This document shows positions 52,357-62,377 of a stretch of 64,000 nucleotides of DNA, piece by piece. The notes under the pieces were generated by a model that was not told the origin of the DNA, made no database searches, and worked only from the letters and a program-made list of their open reading frames with translations. The DNA is from Methanolobus sp. (GTDB lineage Archaea; Halobacteriota; Methanosarcinia; Methanosarcinales; Methanosarcinaceae). The position numbers were made by a program, and so were the translations under genes. The stretch covers positions 1-64,000 of the forward strand of contig JASKKT010000004.1 in assembly GCA_030154025.1 (NCBI GenBank), read 5' to 3'. Position 1 is the stretch's first letter. The number at the start of each line of letters is the position of its first letter.

Positions 52357-53688
52357 ATGTACAGGGTTGACTTTTTTGATGCAAAGATAATTGAGGGGAC
52401 AACGACATCGATAGTCCTCGATAATGGTAATATAAAGGAAGTATCCGAGAACTACACGAAGGGAGCCGGAGTGCGTGCCCTGAGCGGAGGCTCATGGGGG
52501 TACACTTCCGTGGACGGGGATTTTGATCTTAACAAGGCCATCGGTGCAGCATCAGAGCTTGCGGTCGGAATGGACGAGAGGTCACACAAGGAGAAGGTGG
52601 AAATGCTTGACATCTCAAAGCCCGTCGCAAGGAACATGCCTAGGATAAAGGTCGATCCAAGGGACATCTCCCTTGAGGAGAAGGTCGGGCTGTTGAAAGA
52701 GATAGGCTCACGGGCAAAGATCGAAGGCATCTCCAGCACCAGTGCGGTCTACAGTGAATCCTCGTACAAGGTACTGTACACCGACTCCACAGGCATCGAG
52801 GGAGAATACGAGCTCATAAGGACAGGCTTTGCGATCAGCGCCGTGGCATCGAGGGAAGGCATGTACCAGGCAGGCAGAGAGAGCAGATTCGGGGTCAACG
52901 GGTACGAGATATTTGAAAAGCACAATGCATTCGAGCTTGCAGAGTCTGCTGCAAAGACAGCCCTCCAGCTGCTCGATGCAAAGCCCGCCAAAGGCGGCAC
53001 AATGCCTGTCATACTGGATCCGGAACTTGCCGGCGTGTTCGCTCACGAGGCCGTAGGCCATGCTTCTGAAGCCGATCTTGTGCTTGAAGGCAGCTCGATA
53101 CTTGAGAACAGGATAGGCCAGCAGATAGCCTCGCCGCTTGTTGATATAATCGATGACCCTACACTTCACGAGTATGGTTTCTTCCCCTTCGACGATGAGG
53201 GTACACAGTCAGAGAGAACTGTCCTGATCAAGGACGGTGTATTCAATTCATACCTGCACTCCAGGGAGACAGCTGCAAAGCTTGGAGGACAGGCCGGCCA
53301 CTGCAGGGCCCAGGGACATGCAAAGCCAATTGTCAGGATGAGTAATACCTACATAGACAACGGCACCTCCAGGTTCGAGGAAATGCTTGAAGAAATAAAG
53401 AACGGCGTGTATCTCATAGGCTCCAGGGGCGGACAGGTCAACACCGGCGAGGGAGTGTTCCAGTTCAATGCTGAAAAGGGCTACCTTATCGAGAACGGAC
53501 AACTTACTACCCTGGTCAGGGACGTCTCACTTTCAGGTAAGACGCTTGAGATACTCAATAACGTAAGAATGGTAGGTAATGACCTTACACTCAACTCCGG
53601 CAGGTGTGGAAAAGGAGGACAACTGGTGCCTGTGACAGACGGTTCACCCCATCTCATGGTCTCAGAAGCCCTGGTGGGTGGTGCCTGA
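52357..53688 (+). CDS. tldD: TldD-family metalloprotease
   Basis: TldD works with TldE/PmbA as a heterodimeric zinc protease that cleaves unfolded peptides inside its cavity; in bacteria it matures microcins. The 443-residue protein has the metal motif GVFAHEAVGHASEAD (HExxxH) near residue 229. The C-terminal IGSRGGQVNTGEGVF with further metal residues is intact. A TTTTGGGAGTAGATC leader precedes the ATG. The stop overlaps the pmbA start (ATGA), as expected for two subunits made together. Confidence 0.94.
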   Translation: MYRVDFFDAKIIEGTTTSIVLDNGNIKEVSENYTKGAGVRALSGGSWGYTSVDGDFDLNKAIGAASELAVGMDERSHKEKVEMLDISKPVARNMPRIKVDPRDISLEEKVGLLKEIGSRAKIEGISSTSAVYSESSYKVLYTDSTGIEGEYELIRTGFAISAVASREGMYQAGRESRFGVNGYEIFEKHNAFELAESAAKTALQLLDAKPAKGGTMPVILDPELAGVFAHEAVGHASEADLVLEGSSILENRIGQQIASPLVDIIDDPTLHEYGFFPFDDEGTQSERTVLIKDGVFNSYLHSRETAAKLGGQAGHCRAQGHAKPIVRMSNTYIDNGTSRFEEMLEEIKNGVYLIGSRGGQVNTGEGVFQFNAEKGYLIENGQLTTLVRDVSLSGKTLEILNNVRMVGNDLTLNSGRCGKGGQLVPVTDGSPHLMVSEALVGGA

Positions 53689-55001
53689 TGATGTACGAGC
53701 TTGCACGCAGGGGGCTTAAGGCTGCGATGAATGCCGGTGCCGATGAGGCCGAGATCCTTATCATTGAAGATCATAAGACTTCAGTGGACATCCGTAAGGA
53801 CGAGATCGAAGGTGCAAAGGAGAACATCTCCCAGGGACTGGGCATCCGTGCCATTGTCAACGGAGCTGTCGGGTTTGCAAGCACCAACATCATGAGTCAT
53901 ATAGAGGACGCAGCCAGGAGTGCTGTCAGGTCTGCCAGGGTCCGCGAGAGGGATCCCGACTGGAAGTCATTACCTTACGCAAGTGAATATCCTAAAGTAT
54001 CCGGCATTATGGACCCGGAACTTGAGCACATGGGACTGGATGCCTGTATCCTGCAGGCACTTAACATGGTTGAAGGGGCAAAGGAAGTCCATGGCGTTAT
54101 TGTAACCTCGGGTAGCTTTTCCCGCAGCGCCGGAAAGCGCGTGATAATGAATACAAACGGCGTGGAGGTTGAGGAATGCTCCACAGGCATCTCGGGTTTT
54201 GCGGATGTCATCACCACAAGCGGGGATGTGTCCACAGCCTATGACTTTGCCATCTCCCGAAGTAATAATATCGACTTTACTGCTATCGGCAGGAATGCAG
54301 CTGAGCTTGCCCGCAGTTCACAGCACGGGATCAGCATTGAGCCTCACCGGACAGATGTGATCCTGCACCCCTTTGCATTCGCTGACCTGCTGGGAAGCGC
54401 CTTTATACCGTCCATAGATGCGGACAATGTCCAGAAGGGACGCTCCAATCTGAAGGGCAGGCTCGGGGAGCAGATAGCCACTTCAAATCTCTCAATAACA
54501 GATGATGGATTGCTTGACGGAGGTATAGAGACCGGGAGGTCGGATGATGAGGGAGTGCCGTCACAGAGGACAAAAGTGATAGAGAGCGGCGTCTTCAGAT
54601 CATATCTTTATGACACTTATACCGCAGGAAAGGACAATGTCAAAAGCACAGGAAATGCTTCAAGGGGTTCATATTTCTCAACGCCCTCCGTCGGCCCCAG
54701 GAATTTCATCATAGACCATCCGGGTACTGATGTGATAGCGGATACCGACAGGGGGATCTATGTCAACACTGTTATCGGTGCCCATACAGCCAACTCTATC
54801 TCGGGGGACTTCTCTGTGGAGGCAAGGAACGCCTTTACAATAAGAGATGGCCAGATCGGCCAGCCAGTGAGATCCCTTATGATATCAGGCAATATATTCG
54901 AGATGCTTGGCAGGATCAACGGCGCGGGCACGGACATCCGCAAGGTTGGAGGCGTGGTCACTCCATCAATAAGGGTCCCCGACATGAGCGTTGTAGGCTG
55001 A
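53688..55001 (+). CDS. pmbA: TldE/PmbA-family protein
   Basis: This is the partner subunit of TldD, lacking the HExxxH zinc site. The 437-residue protein has the family N-terminal domain (ADEAEILIIEDHKTSVDIRK) and C-terminal NFIIDHPGTDVIADTDRGIY plus the HTAN-x-ISGDFS segment. The ORF-track start (53604) lies inside tldD; ATG 53688 overlapping the tldD stop was chosen (ATG 53691 is also possible). The gene ends in a hairpin terminator. Confidence 0.93.
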   Translation: MMYELARRGLKAAMNAGADEAEILIIEDHKTSVDIRKDEIEGAKENISQGLGIRAIVNGAVGFASTNIMSHIEDAARSAVRSARVRERDPDWKSLPYASEYPKVSGIMDPELEHMGLDACILQALNMVEGAKEVHGVIVTSGSFSRSAGKRVIMNTNGVEVEECSTGISGFADVITTSGDVSTAYDFAISRSNNIDFTAIGRNAAELARSSQHGISIEPHRTDVILHPFAFADLLGSAFIPSIDADNVQKGRSNLKGRLGEQIATSNLSITDDGLLDGGIETGRSDDEGVPSQRTKVIESGVFRSYLYDTYTAGKDNVKSTGNASRGSYFSTPSVGPRNFIIDHPGTDVIADTDRGIYVNTVIGAHTANSISGDFSVEARNAFTIRDGQIGQPVRSLMISGNIFEMLGRINGAGTDIRKVGGVVTPSIRVPDMSVVG

Positions 55002-55018
55002 GCGATCAGCCTTTTTTC
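54995..55018 (+). terminator. Intrinsic terminator of the lonB-tldD-pmbA cluster
   Basis: AGGCTGA-gcga-TCAGCCT is a perfect 7-bp stem holding the pmbA stop codon. Six T follow directly. It is the clearest terminator in the window. Confidence 0.75.
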
Positions 55019-55107
55019 CTTCAATTCATCCTGTTTTCCAGGCTATCTTACTGAACGTTCGATCCGATGACTGTGAGATATACACTTACTGTTGTTAAAG
55101 TAAATGT

Positions 55108-55122
55108 TAAAATATATATAAT
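55108..55122 (+). promoter_or_regulatory. TATA box for the histidine kinase operon
   Basis: TAAAATATATATAAT lies about 90 bases upstream of the kinase ATG (55211). Confidence 0.45.
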
Positions 55123-55210
55123 ACCATAAAGGAAGTTCAATTATTCTATGGACCAAAATCAATGAGATACCTCTACTGCATTAACCCTTCAATATAAGGA
55201 CCGTGCCAAC

Positions 55211-57247
55211 ATGACGACCCTGCGCAGAAAAACACTTGCTATCCTTGGTGCCACGCTTGCCGGGCTTGTCATAGTGCTCTTTCTGGGTTCTCAGATAATC
55301 ATAACAAACAGCTTTGACCATCTTGAAAAGGAAGAGCTGAAAAATGATGTGCAGAACGCAAGGAATACTCTTTACTGGGACATGAAGGACCTTGAAAGAA
55401 AAACTGCAGATTGGTCTGTCTGGGATGAGACCTATTATTTCGTCCTTGACAATAACAGCAGCTATGTCAGCAGTTACCTGATGGATGAGACTTTTATTAA
55501 TCAGAGACTGAACTTCGCCCTGTTTTACAACTCTTCCGGTTCCCTGGTATACTCTAAAAGTATGGACCTGTCAGGCGAAAAGCAGACATCTCCACCTCAA
55601 TTTCTTATTGAGCATCTTGAAAGTAACAGCTACCTGCTGGAGCATGATAACGCAGCCAGCCGGAAGACAGGGCTGCTGTATATTGCGGACATGCCGGTCA
55701 TGGTCACATCCCAGCCTATAGTCACAGGCAGTCGGGACAGCACCATCGGAGGGGTCGTTCTCATGGGACGTTTCCTGGATGAAGCTGAACAGGGACTTCT
55801 TGGTGAGAAATCAAACCTGTCACTGGAACTGCTTTCCTCACAGGCAGCTGCCAAGGAGAGGGAGGGTACCGGGCTGAGTCTTAGTTCCGGCGAGGAGGTC
55901 TACTTAAACTCCGTTGAAGAAAGTACGGTCACTGGAGGCATTTTTCTCGAGGATGTCTACGGACAGGACAACCTTGCACTCATGGTGGACAAGAACCGCA
56001 GCATACACATGCAGGGTAAAGCCACGATGACCTACATCCTTATGGTCCTGCTGCTCGTGGCCGGTACTTTCGGCTCCGTGACTTTGCACCTCTACGAGAA
56101 CTCCTTCTTCTCACGGCTCAATGATCTCAATACCAGCATAAAGAACATCGGAGAAAGCAGGGATCTCTCCCGGCGTATCTATGAGGAGGGAAAGGATGAG
56201 ATATCCGAGCTTTGCAGGTCCATCAACCTGCTGCTTGAATCGCTTGAGCACTCCAGGCACCTGATCATGGAAAAGGATGCGACGCTCAAAGCTATCATCC
56301 AGGCGATGCCCGATATGATATTCCGGATCAGAAGGGATGGGACAATATGCAACTATAAGCTTTCCACCGGGGAGTGCCTCTATGAATCACCGCAAGGCAT
56401 CCCGGGCATAAGGATTGATGACGTACTGCCTGCGGAGCTGGGTGCAAAAGAACTCAGCATCATCAATGAGGTTTTAAGCACAGGGAAGATGCAGACGATG
56501 CAATACCAGCTTCCCGTTAAAGGGGAGATGAGGGATTATGAGGCACGTATAGTTGTAAGCGGAGAGGAAGAGGTCATGTCCGTGGTAAAGGACATCACGG
56601 ATATCAAAAAGGCAGAAGAAGCCCGCAAAAAGGATATCCTGCTCAGGGAGATCCACCACAGGGTAAAGAACAATCTTCAGGTCATTTCCAGCCTGCTTAA
56701 CCTCCAGTCCAGGAAGTTCATTGACAGTGAAGTTGTCGGGGCATTCAGGGAGAGCCAGCACCGCGTAAGATCCATGGCACTGGCGCATGAGAGACTTTGC
56801 AGGTCACAGGACATCGAAAAAGTGGAACTTGAGGACTATATCAGGAGCATTGTGGAATATCTTGTCAATTCTTATGGTTTTTCCAGAAATACTGTCCGAA
56901 TCAATTTAAATATTAAAAACGTTATATTTGGTATAGACACGTCCATCCCCCTTGGTCTTATAATAAACGAGATCGTTTCGAACTCCCTGAAGCATGCTTT
57001 CCATAAAGGCGGTGGAGAGATAGCGATAGGGATATACCCGGAAGGAGATGATTTCGTCCTGAGTATCAGTGACGATGGAGAAGGATTCCCTGAGAATATA
57101 GATTTCAGGAACACGGATTCGCTTGGCATGCAACTGGTGAACTCGCTTGTGGAGCAGATAGAGGGGAAGATCGAGCTCTATAGGAACAATGGTACAGAAT
57201 TCAGAATAACTTTCAAGGAACTCTCCTACGTAAGAAGGGACTGTTGA
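55211..57247 (+). CDS. Membrane sensor histidine kinase (CHASE4-HAMP-PAS-HisKA_2 type)
   Basis: This is a 678-residue sensor kinase. Helix 1 (TLAGLVIVLFLGSQIII) and helix 2 near residue 280 (YILMVLLLVAGTFGSV) enclose an extracytoplasmic CHASE4-like domain with TADWSVWDETYYFV. HAMP (LNTSIKNIGESRDLSRRI), a PAS domain (IIQAMPDMIFRIRRDGTI), HisKA_2 and HATPase follow. The phosphoacceptor is in LREIHHRVKNNLQVISSLL, near residue 482. HATPase shows IINEIVSNSLKHAF and DDGEGFPENI. The ligand is unknown. It overlaps the response regulator gene. Confidence 0.93.
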   Translation: MTTLRRKTLAILGATLAGLVIVLFLGSQIIITNSFDHLEKEELKNDVQNARNTLYWDMKDLERKTADWSVWDETYYFVLDNNSSYVSSYLMDETFINQRLNFALFYNSSGSLVYSKSMDLSGEKQTSPPQFLIEHLESNSYLLEHDNAASRKTGLLYIADMPVMVTSQPIVTGSRDSTIGGVVLMGRFLDEAEQGLLGEKSNLSLELLSSQAAAKEREGTGLSLSSGEEVYLNSVEESTVTGGIFLEDVYGQDNLALMVDKNRSIHMQGKATMTYILMVLLLVAGTFGSVTLHLYENSFFSRLNDLNTSIKNIGESRDLSRRIYEEGKDEISELCRSINLLLESLEHSRHLIMEKDATLKAIIQAMPDMIFRIRRDGTICNYKLSTGECLYESPQGIPGIRIDDVLPAELGAKELSIINEVLSTGKMQTMQYQLPVKGEMRDYEARIVVSGEEEVMSVVKDITDIKKAEEARKKDILLREIHHRVKNNLQVISSLLNLQSRKFIDSEVVGAFRESQHRVRSMALAHERLCRSQDIEKVELEDYIRSIVEYLVNSYGFSRNTVRINLNIKNVIFGIDTSIPLGLIINEIVSNSLKHAFHKGGGEIAIGIYPEGDDFVLSISDDGEGFPENIDFRNTDSLGMQLVNSLVEQIEGKIELYRNNGTEFRITFKELSYVRRDC

Positions 57248-58077
57248 TGGCAAACGAAAAGATACTGGTTGTTGAGGATGAGAGGATAGTTGCCCTGGAC
57301 ATCAAGCATAGCCTGGAGAGTTTTGGTTATGTCGTACCATGCATGGCATCAACCGGAGAGGATGCCATACAGATGGCTAAGAGATACAAGCCTGATCTCG
57401 TGCTGATGGACATTGTGCTCAAAGGTGACATTGATGGTATCGAGGCTGCTACGGTGATACATAGCAATTACAGGATCCCCGTCGTATACCTTACCGCCTA
57501 TTCCGATGAAAGGACACTGCAAAGGGCTAAGATGACCGAACCCTTCGGCCACATACTGAAGCCTTTTGACAACAGGGAGCTCAGGACCAATATAGAGATA
57601 GCACTGCACAAGAGAGCACTGGAGCAGGAGAAGCTCTTCAACAATGACAGCTGGATCAACTCGCTGATGGATAATGTGGGAGATGCCGTTATTTCCACGG
57701 ATGCCGGCGGAAGGGTCACGCATATTAACCTCCTTGCCCAGGCGTTGACCGGCTACCGGCTTGAAGAGGCAATAGGAGAACCAGTTGACCGTGTCTTCAA
57801 GGTAATATGTGATACAACAGGAAAGGCCGTTCTGAACCCTACAGAAAAAGTCTTGAAGGAAGGAACATTTTATGGCCTCTGTGAAGGAACCGTACTTGTC
57901 TCAAAAGAACAGAACCACATACCGGTCGATGTTATCGGCTCGCCTATCAGGAATATCCACAATGAGACCATTGGAGCTATCATTGTCTTCTGCGACATAA
58001 CTGAAAGAAGGGATATTGAAAGGTCTTTTCTGGACTACATTACAGATCCGGGGCTCAGCCACACAGTCAACCACTGA
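57247..58077 (+). CDS. Response regulator with receiver and PAS domains
   Basis: This is a 276-residue regulator. The receiver domain has KILVVEDERIVALDI, the phosphoacceptor Asp55 in LVLMDIVLKG and LKPFD near residue 105. A PAS domain follows (NSLMDNVGDAVISTDAGG to FCDITERRD). There is no DNA-binding or enzyme domain, so it acts by protein contact, as is common in methanogens. ATG 57247 overlaps the kinase stop. It is the obvious partner of that kinase. Confidence 0.92.
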   Translation: MANEKILVVEDERIVALDIKHSLESFGYVVPCMASTGEDAIQMAKRYKPDLVLMDIVLKGDIDGIEAATVIHSNYRIPVVYLTAYSDERTLQRAKMTEPFGHILKPFDNRELRTNIEIALHKRALEQEKLFNNDSWINSLMDNVGDAVISTDAGGRVTHINLLAQALTGYRLEEAIGEPVDRVFKVICDTTGKAVLNPTEKVLKEGTFYGLCEGTVLVSKEQNHIPVDVIGSPIRNIHNETIGAIIVFCDITERRDIERSFLDYITDPGLSHTVNH

Positions 58078-58082
58078 GCGTT

Positions 58083-59303
58083 CTAAGTGTTACCGGGCTC
58101 TTTTACCTTTGCAAGTACCAGGAAGAAGGACAGAAGGATCAGCGCTGCACACAGGTAGAAAGGGGTTCGGAAAGATACATATCCCGCAAGCAGTCCCCCC
58201 AGAAGTGGCCCCAGCGCCATGCCGCCGGCCTGTGCCGCAGTTATGATGCTGACCCGCGAGCTCACAGCCCTTCCTCCTGTCAGTTCCACTGCCAGGGCCA
58301 TGACAGGGGTTTCCACTGCAGCCATGGAGATGCCCTGCAATGCACGCAGGATGATGAGCTCGGTTATGTTGCCGGCATAGGCAAGCCCTATCACTATGGG
58401 GACATTCAGCAGCAGACCGTAAGCCACCATTCTTTTCCTTCCCATCCTGTCCGAGATGACACCCATGGGGGTCTGGAAAAGCACTCTTACAAATACATAG
58501 GCAGACACCGCAATGCTAAGAGAAAGTTCGCTTGCGTCCAGTCTTATCTTGTATTCCGGCAGGAAAGCGAATATGATCATTATGCCTACCATCATCATGA
58601 ACATTGCAACGGCAAGGACGAAGAACTGCGAGTCTCTTGAGACCGATATACCGGCAGATACATCCTCCGGTACACTGCCATGTGTCTCACGTACAAAGAA
58701 AAGGACCAGGAATGTGCTCAGGATGCCTAGGGAAGCACATACGTAAAAAGCTGGTCCGAACCCGTAGTAGTTCACCACAGCACCCGCCACGATGGGACCG
58801 CTGCCAAAGCCCAGTCCCCTCAGGGAAGAATAGATCCCGATAGCCTTCCCTCGTGTCCTGCTTGTGGAAAAATGTGTTACCATCGCCACGATAGCAGGAA
58901 CTGCCGCACCTACGGTTATCCCCTGCATAAATCGAAAGAATACGATATATTCGAACTGGCTGGTGTTCGCATATATGAATGACAGGATAGTGAAACCTGC
59001 CATTCCCGCAAGTACAAACAGTTTCCTGCGGTCGAGGCTATCGGACAGCTTTCCCATAAAAGGCTGCGAGATGCTATTGGAAATGCCATAGGCTGTTGCG
59101 ACGATGCCTGCCTTTACAACAACGGGAGTCGATCCGAAGAAAGGACTGTACAGGTCTACTATATAGAGCGGGATCAGGAAGGCAAGCATTCCTGTGCCCA
59201 GATCCTTAAAGAACTTGGAAACGGAAAGGATGTAAAGCTGTGGGTCCAGACTATTTGAGGAGGAGGCAGCTGGTTCTTCAGGCCTTTGCGGGATCCATTC
59301 CAT
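58083..59303 (-). CDS. Major facilitator superfamily (MFS) transporter
   Basis: This 406-residue protein has twelve predicted helices. The MFS loop 2-3 signature occurs as GKLSDSLDRRKLFVLAG and its repeat GVISDRMGRKRMVAYG. It resembles drug/proton antiporters (DHA1), but the substrate is not known. It lies 24 bases after the PAP2 gene in the same direction, suggesting joint transcription. The stop is five bases from the convergent response regulator gene. Confidence 0.92.
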   Translation of the reverse strand: MEWIPQRPEEPAASSSNSLDPQLYILSVSKFFKDLGTGMLAFLIPLYIVDLYSPFFGSTPVVVKAGIVATAYGISNSISQPFMGKLSDSLDRRKLFVLAGMAGFTILSFIYANTSQFEYIVFFRFMQGITVGAAVPAIVAMVTHFSTSRTRGKAIGIYSSLRGLGFGSGPIVAGAVVNYYGFGPAFYVCASLGILSTFLVLFFVRETHGSVPEDVSAGISVSRDSQFFVLAVAMFMMMVGIMIIFAFLPEYKIRLDASELSLSIAVSAYVFVRVLFQTPMGVISDRMGRKRMVAYGLLLNVPIVIGLAYAGNITELIILRALQGISMAAVETPVMALAVELTGGRAVSSRVSIITAAQAGGMALGPLLGGLLAGYVSFRTPFYLCAALILLSFFLVLAKVKEPGNT

Positions 59304-59327
59304 TTTTAGTTCCCTGCGAATGAATCC

Positions 59328-60179
59328 TCACTCCGAAGAAGGATATGCTGTTTTCCTGACCGCTTTTATCGTCCTTACTATCCTGTCCCTGTACCTGACT
59401 GCAATGGCATAACTGATGGCCGCCAGCATCAGCCCTCCGAAGAAATCCGTTATCCAGTGTATGCCCAGGTAGAAGATAGTGAACTGTATTGCAATTGTCA
59501 GCAGGACAGCCACCACCTTATATTTCCTCAGGTCCGTCCTCAGTACAACAAGTAACATCGCTATGATGGAAAGCGCAGCGTGCAGGCTCGGGAAGCAATT
59601 ATCGAAATAAGGATCAACGCTCCTTAAGCCTTCCAGTATCACAGGGCTTAACTGATAAAGCAGGGGAACCACGTTGGGAAGTGTATAACCCGTTACCTTC
59701 ACCGGAGCCAGCACCTGGAAAGGGAAAGCAACTAGATAAGCTACCGTTATGGCGATGGCATATTCCTGCAGTACGGATACCTTACCGCTGCATATGAGAG
59801 CTACAAAAGTGAAGATGAGCAGGAACGAGAAACCGAACAGGTAGATGAAGGCACTGAAATATGTCAGTGCAGGACTTGCTATGGTCTGGAATGCACTCAC
59901 AGTGCTGCCTTCCAGTAAAAGTATGAGCTCAGCTATCCTCAGAGTGGGAGTTATCCCGAGGGCAGCTGTGATGGTCTCCTGGGACTTGGCAAAGATGTAT
60001 ACAAGAGAGACCAGTATAAGATAAGGAAGCACTTCAGAAACGACATTTACAGACTTTCCATGTTCACATAGCCTCACATCCAGCCTGTACTCCTTTGGCA
60101 TCAGCGTGAAATAAGCTATGAGACTCAATAGAACGACGACGGGTGCCATTACAGTCATCAGGGCAATAGCTGTCAGTAT
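59328..60179 (-). CDS. PAP2 superfamily membrane phosphatase/transferase
   Basis: This is a lipid phosphate phosphatase-like membrane protein with six or more helices. The active site is split into CFPSLHAALSIIAML (SxHA) and YLGIHWITDFFGG (HxxxD); it resembles inositolphosphotransferase/Aur1-like archaeal proteins. The ORF track starts at ATG 60158, which has no ribosome site. The frame is open upstream as ILTAIALMTVM, with GAGGAG placed five bases before ATA 60179, so a non-standard start there is possible; 60158 is the conservative choice. The substrate is unknown. Confidence 0.85.
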   Translation of the reverse strand: MLTAIALMTVMAPVVVLLSLIAYFTLMPKEYRLDVRLCEHGKSVNVVSEVLPYLILVSLVYIFAKSQETITAALGITPTLRIAELILLLEGSTVSAFQTIASPALTYFSAFIYLFGFSFLLIFTFVALICSGKVSVLQEYAIAITVAYLVAFPFQVLAPVKVTGYTLPNVVPLLYQLSPVILEGLRSVDPYFDNCFPSLHAALSIIAMLLVVLRTDLRKYKVVAVLLTIAIQFTIFYLGIHWITDFFGGLMLAAISYAIAVRYRDRIVRTIKAVRKTAYPSSE

Positions 60180-60275
60180 ATCCGCTCCTCAACAGTGTCC
60201 TTGAAACCTGATATTTATTAGTCCTTAAAGAAAATAATTGTTGTGCCTGGACCATGCACAAAATAGGAGAAAATG

Positions 60276-60641
60276 TCACTCCACGATGATCATTCCGCTC
60301 CCTGTCCAGGGATGTGAGAGCAGGTAATAGTTATAGGTCCCACGGGCATTGAAAGTGACATCGTAGCTGTCGCCTCTCCTGAGAGCAGGTGACTGGAATG
60401 AGCTGCCACTTATGACTAATGCGGCAGTATCATTGCTTATCCATCTTACCGTTTCACCTTCTGCTATTGTCACTGAGTCGGGATTGAAAGAGAAGTTATC
60501 TATATAGACTATCGTTACACCCGACTCTATATCGCTTACGGATGTATCCCTCTCATACACATTCTCCAGGCAGCCGGCAAGGATCAGGAAACCTGATATA
60601 AGGATAAGTGTTATCAGTTTTGTTATCAACTTTGTATTCAT
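60276..60641 (-). CDS. Cupredoxin-fold lipoprotein without an intact copper site
   Basis: This is a 121-residue exported protein. The lipobox is FLILAGCLEN; a hydrophobic signal peptide (KLITLILISGF) precedes it. The mature part is a plastocyanin-like beta barrel (VTIVYIDNFSFNPDSVTIAEGETVRW...YNYYLLSHPWTGSGMIIVE). In blue-copper proteins the last loop is C-x2-H-x-x-M; here the Cys is Leu (LLSHPWTGSGM) and the first His is absent (AALVIS). It is probably not a type 1 copper protein. ATG 60641 follows GAGGTGGCAG; it lies 10 bases after the ligase gene. Confidence 0.8.
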   Translation of the reverse strand: MNTKLITKLITLILISGFLILAGCLENVYERDTSVSDIESGVTIVYIDNFSFNPDSVTIAEGETVRWISNDTAALVISGSSFQSPALRRGDSYDVTFNARGTYNYYLLSHPWTGSGMIIVE

Positions 60642-60651
60642 CTGCCACCTC

Positions 60652-62361
60652 TTATGCAGTACCCGGACCAATCCCCCTTTCCCTTTGCAGGCGGTACATC
60701 TCTTCAAGCCTGCCCAGGGTCTCAACATCTTCCAGGGACTTGTCATCCCGCACATTCACAAGCCGGGGGAACCGGAGAGCATAGCCGGATTCGTAATTGG
60801 TGCTCTTCTGTATCTCCTCGAAGGCGACCTCAAAGATGACCTGGGGCTTGAGCTCTATCCTGATACCCGATTCCATTACTATGAGGTCCGAAAAGATTGT
60901 CGTGAGTTCAGCCAGCTGCTCGTCCGAGAATCCGGTAGCAACCTTTCCCACCGGCAGGAAGCGCCCCGTCCGGGGATCATGGCAGGCGAGGGCAAAAGAT
61001 CCCATGAAACTTGTACGCTTCCCATAACCCCATTCGGCACCGATCACAACCAGGTCCAGGGTCTCCATGACAGGCTTCTTTTTGAGCCAGTTCTTACCCC
61101 GCTTCCCTGGAGAGTAAGGGGACTGAGGGTTTTTGATCATGATACCTTCATGGCCTGCCTTGAGAGCCTCGGCATATATTACGCTGATCTCCTCGTAATT
61201 ACTGGTAAGCACTTGCCTGGCCACACTAATGGAATCGCCGTTCTCCACACAGCTTTCAAGCAGTTCCCTTCTTCTTATCAAAGGCAGGTCTATCAGATCC
61301 TCCCCATTTAGGTACATTATATCAAAGATGTTGATCGATAAAGGGATTTCCTTTGCAGTGGAGTCCACCTCGTACTTCCGCCTCAGGCGCCTGAGTATGT
61401 CCTGGAAGGCACGGGGATGACCTCTTTCGTCCAGGGCAACCGCCTCCCCGTCAAGAATGGCTGAATCCGCATGAACGTATTTCCTTATAGATGCAGCAAT
61501 ATCAGGCAGGGAACTGCTAATGTCCTCAAGCTTGCGGGAGTAAAGGGTCACCCTGTCGCCATCCTTATGGATCTGGACCCTTGCACCGTCGAACTTCCAC
61601 TCGATGGCCGCTTCGCCTACTTCCGCAATAGCTGACTCGATGGTGGGAGCGATCTGCGCAAGCATCATCCTGATAGGACGGTTCAGCTTAAGACCAAGTC
61701 CCCCCACAGCCTCAGTCCCACCTTCCCGAGCTGTAGCTGCCACAAGTCCCATGTCGTTGGTGAGCATGAAGGCACGCTCCACGGAAGCCACTGGGACATT
61801 GAACGCAGAAGCTGTGGCATCGCGCACAATACCTTCACCGACCCCTATCCTGAGGTCCTCCACGGCAAGCCTGGCGATATAGCCGACCTCTTCGGGGCCT
61901 GAGCAGTTGAAAAGATACTGGAGGTTCTTGATCTTGGATGTCTGGGAACCCTTACCGGAAGACCTGGAGATCGCCTGGAAACGTTCAAAGACCTCATGGA
62001 GGGAAAGCTCAGGGGCTTCCTCAAGGAATGATGAGAATGTTGCCTGGCCCTTTGACTTCCCTGCCAGTGCCTTCACTGCGGTCTTGCCAATATCTCCCGT
62101 ATCCTTGACAAGATTCTCGATATCACCTACAGAAAGCCCGGAAGACCTGGCAAGGGCGGCATACAGGATACCTGCGCCTACGCCCATTTCCTGGGAACTC
62201 CATGCAGGGAACACTTCACCCATGACGAAATGAGTAACGATTGGAAGTTCCTCAGGGCTCACTTTTTTCATCAGCTCTGCAACCTGCGAGGTCATCTCCA
62301 GTGAACCGGAGGTCGCCTCGATCACCTTACAGGCCTGTGCAAATTCCCTGAAACTCGTCAT
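60652..62361 (-). CDS. lig: ATP-dependent DNA ligase
   Basis: This is the archaeal replicative DNA ligase, 569 residues. The N-terminal helical DNA-binding domain covers about 1-210. The adenylation Lys256 is in [15 protein letters not shown] (motif I). Motif III and IV elements are [15 protein letters not shown] and HEGIMIKNP, and motif V is [13 protein letters not shown]-terminal OB domain follows. It is encoded in an operon after hom; the gap to hom is about 17 bases. Confidence 0.95.
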   Translation of the reverse strand: MTSFREFAQACKVIEATSGSLEMTSQVAELMKKVSPEELPIVTHFVMGEVFPAWSSQEMGVGAGILYAALARSSGLSVGDIENLVKDTGDIGKTAVKALAGKSKGQATFSSFLEEAPELSLHEVFERFQAISRSSGKGSQTSKIKNLQYLFNCSGPEEVGYIARLAVEDLRIGVGEGIVRDATASAFNVPVASVERAFMLTNDMGLVAATAREGGTEAVGGLGLKLNRPIRMMLAQIAPTIESAIAEVGEAAIEWKFDGARVQIHKDGDRVTLYSRKLEDISSSLPDIAASIRKYVHADSAILDGEAVALDERGHPRAFQDILRRLRRKYEVDSTAKEIPLSINIFDIMYLNGEDLIDLPLIRRRELLESCVENGDSISVARQVLTSNYEEISVIYAEALKAGHEGIMIKNPQSPYSPGKRGKNWLKKKPVMETLDLVVIGAEWGYGKRTSFMGSFALACHDPRTGRFLPVGKVATGFSDEQLAELTTIFSDLIVMESGIRIELKPQVIFEVAFEEIQKSTNYESGYALRFPRLVNVRDDKSLEDVETLGRLEEMYRLQRERGIGPGTA

Positions 62362-62377
62362 GTCGATCAGCTTAACC

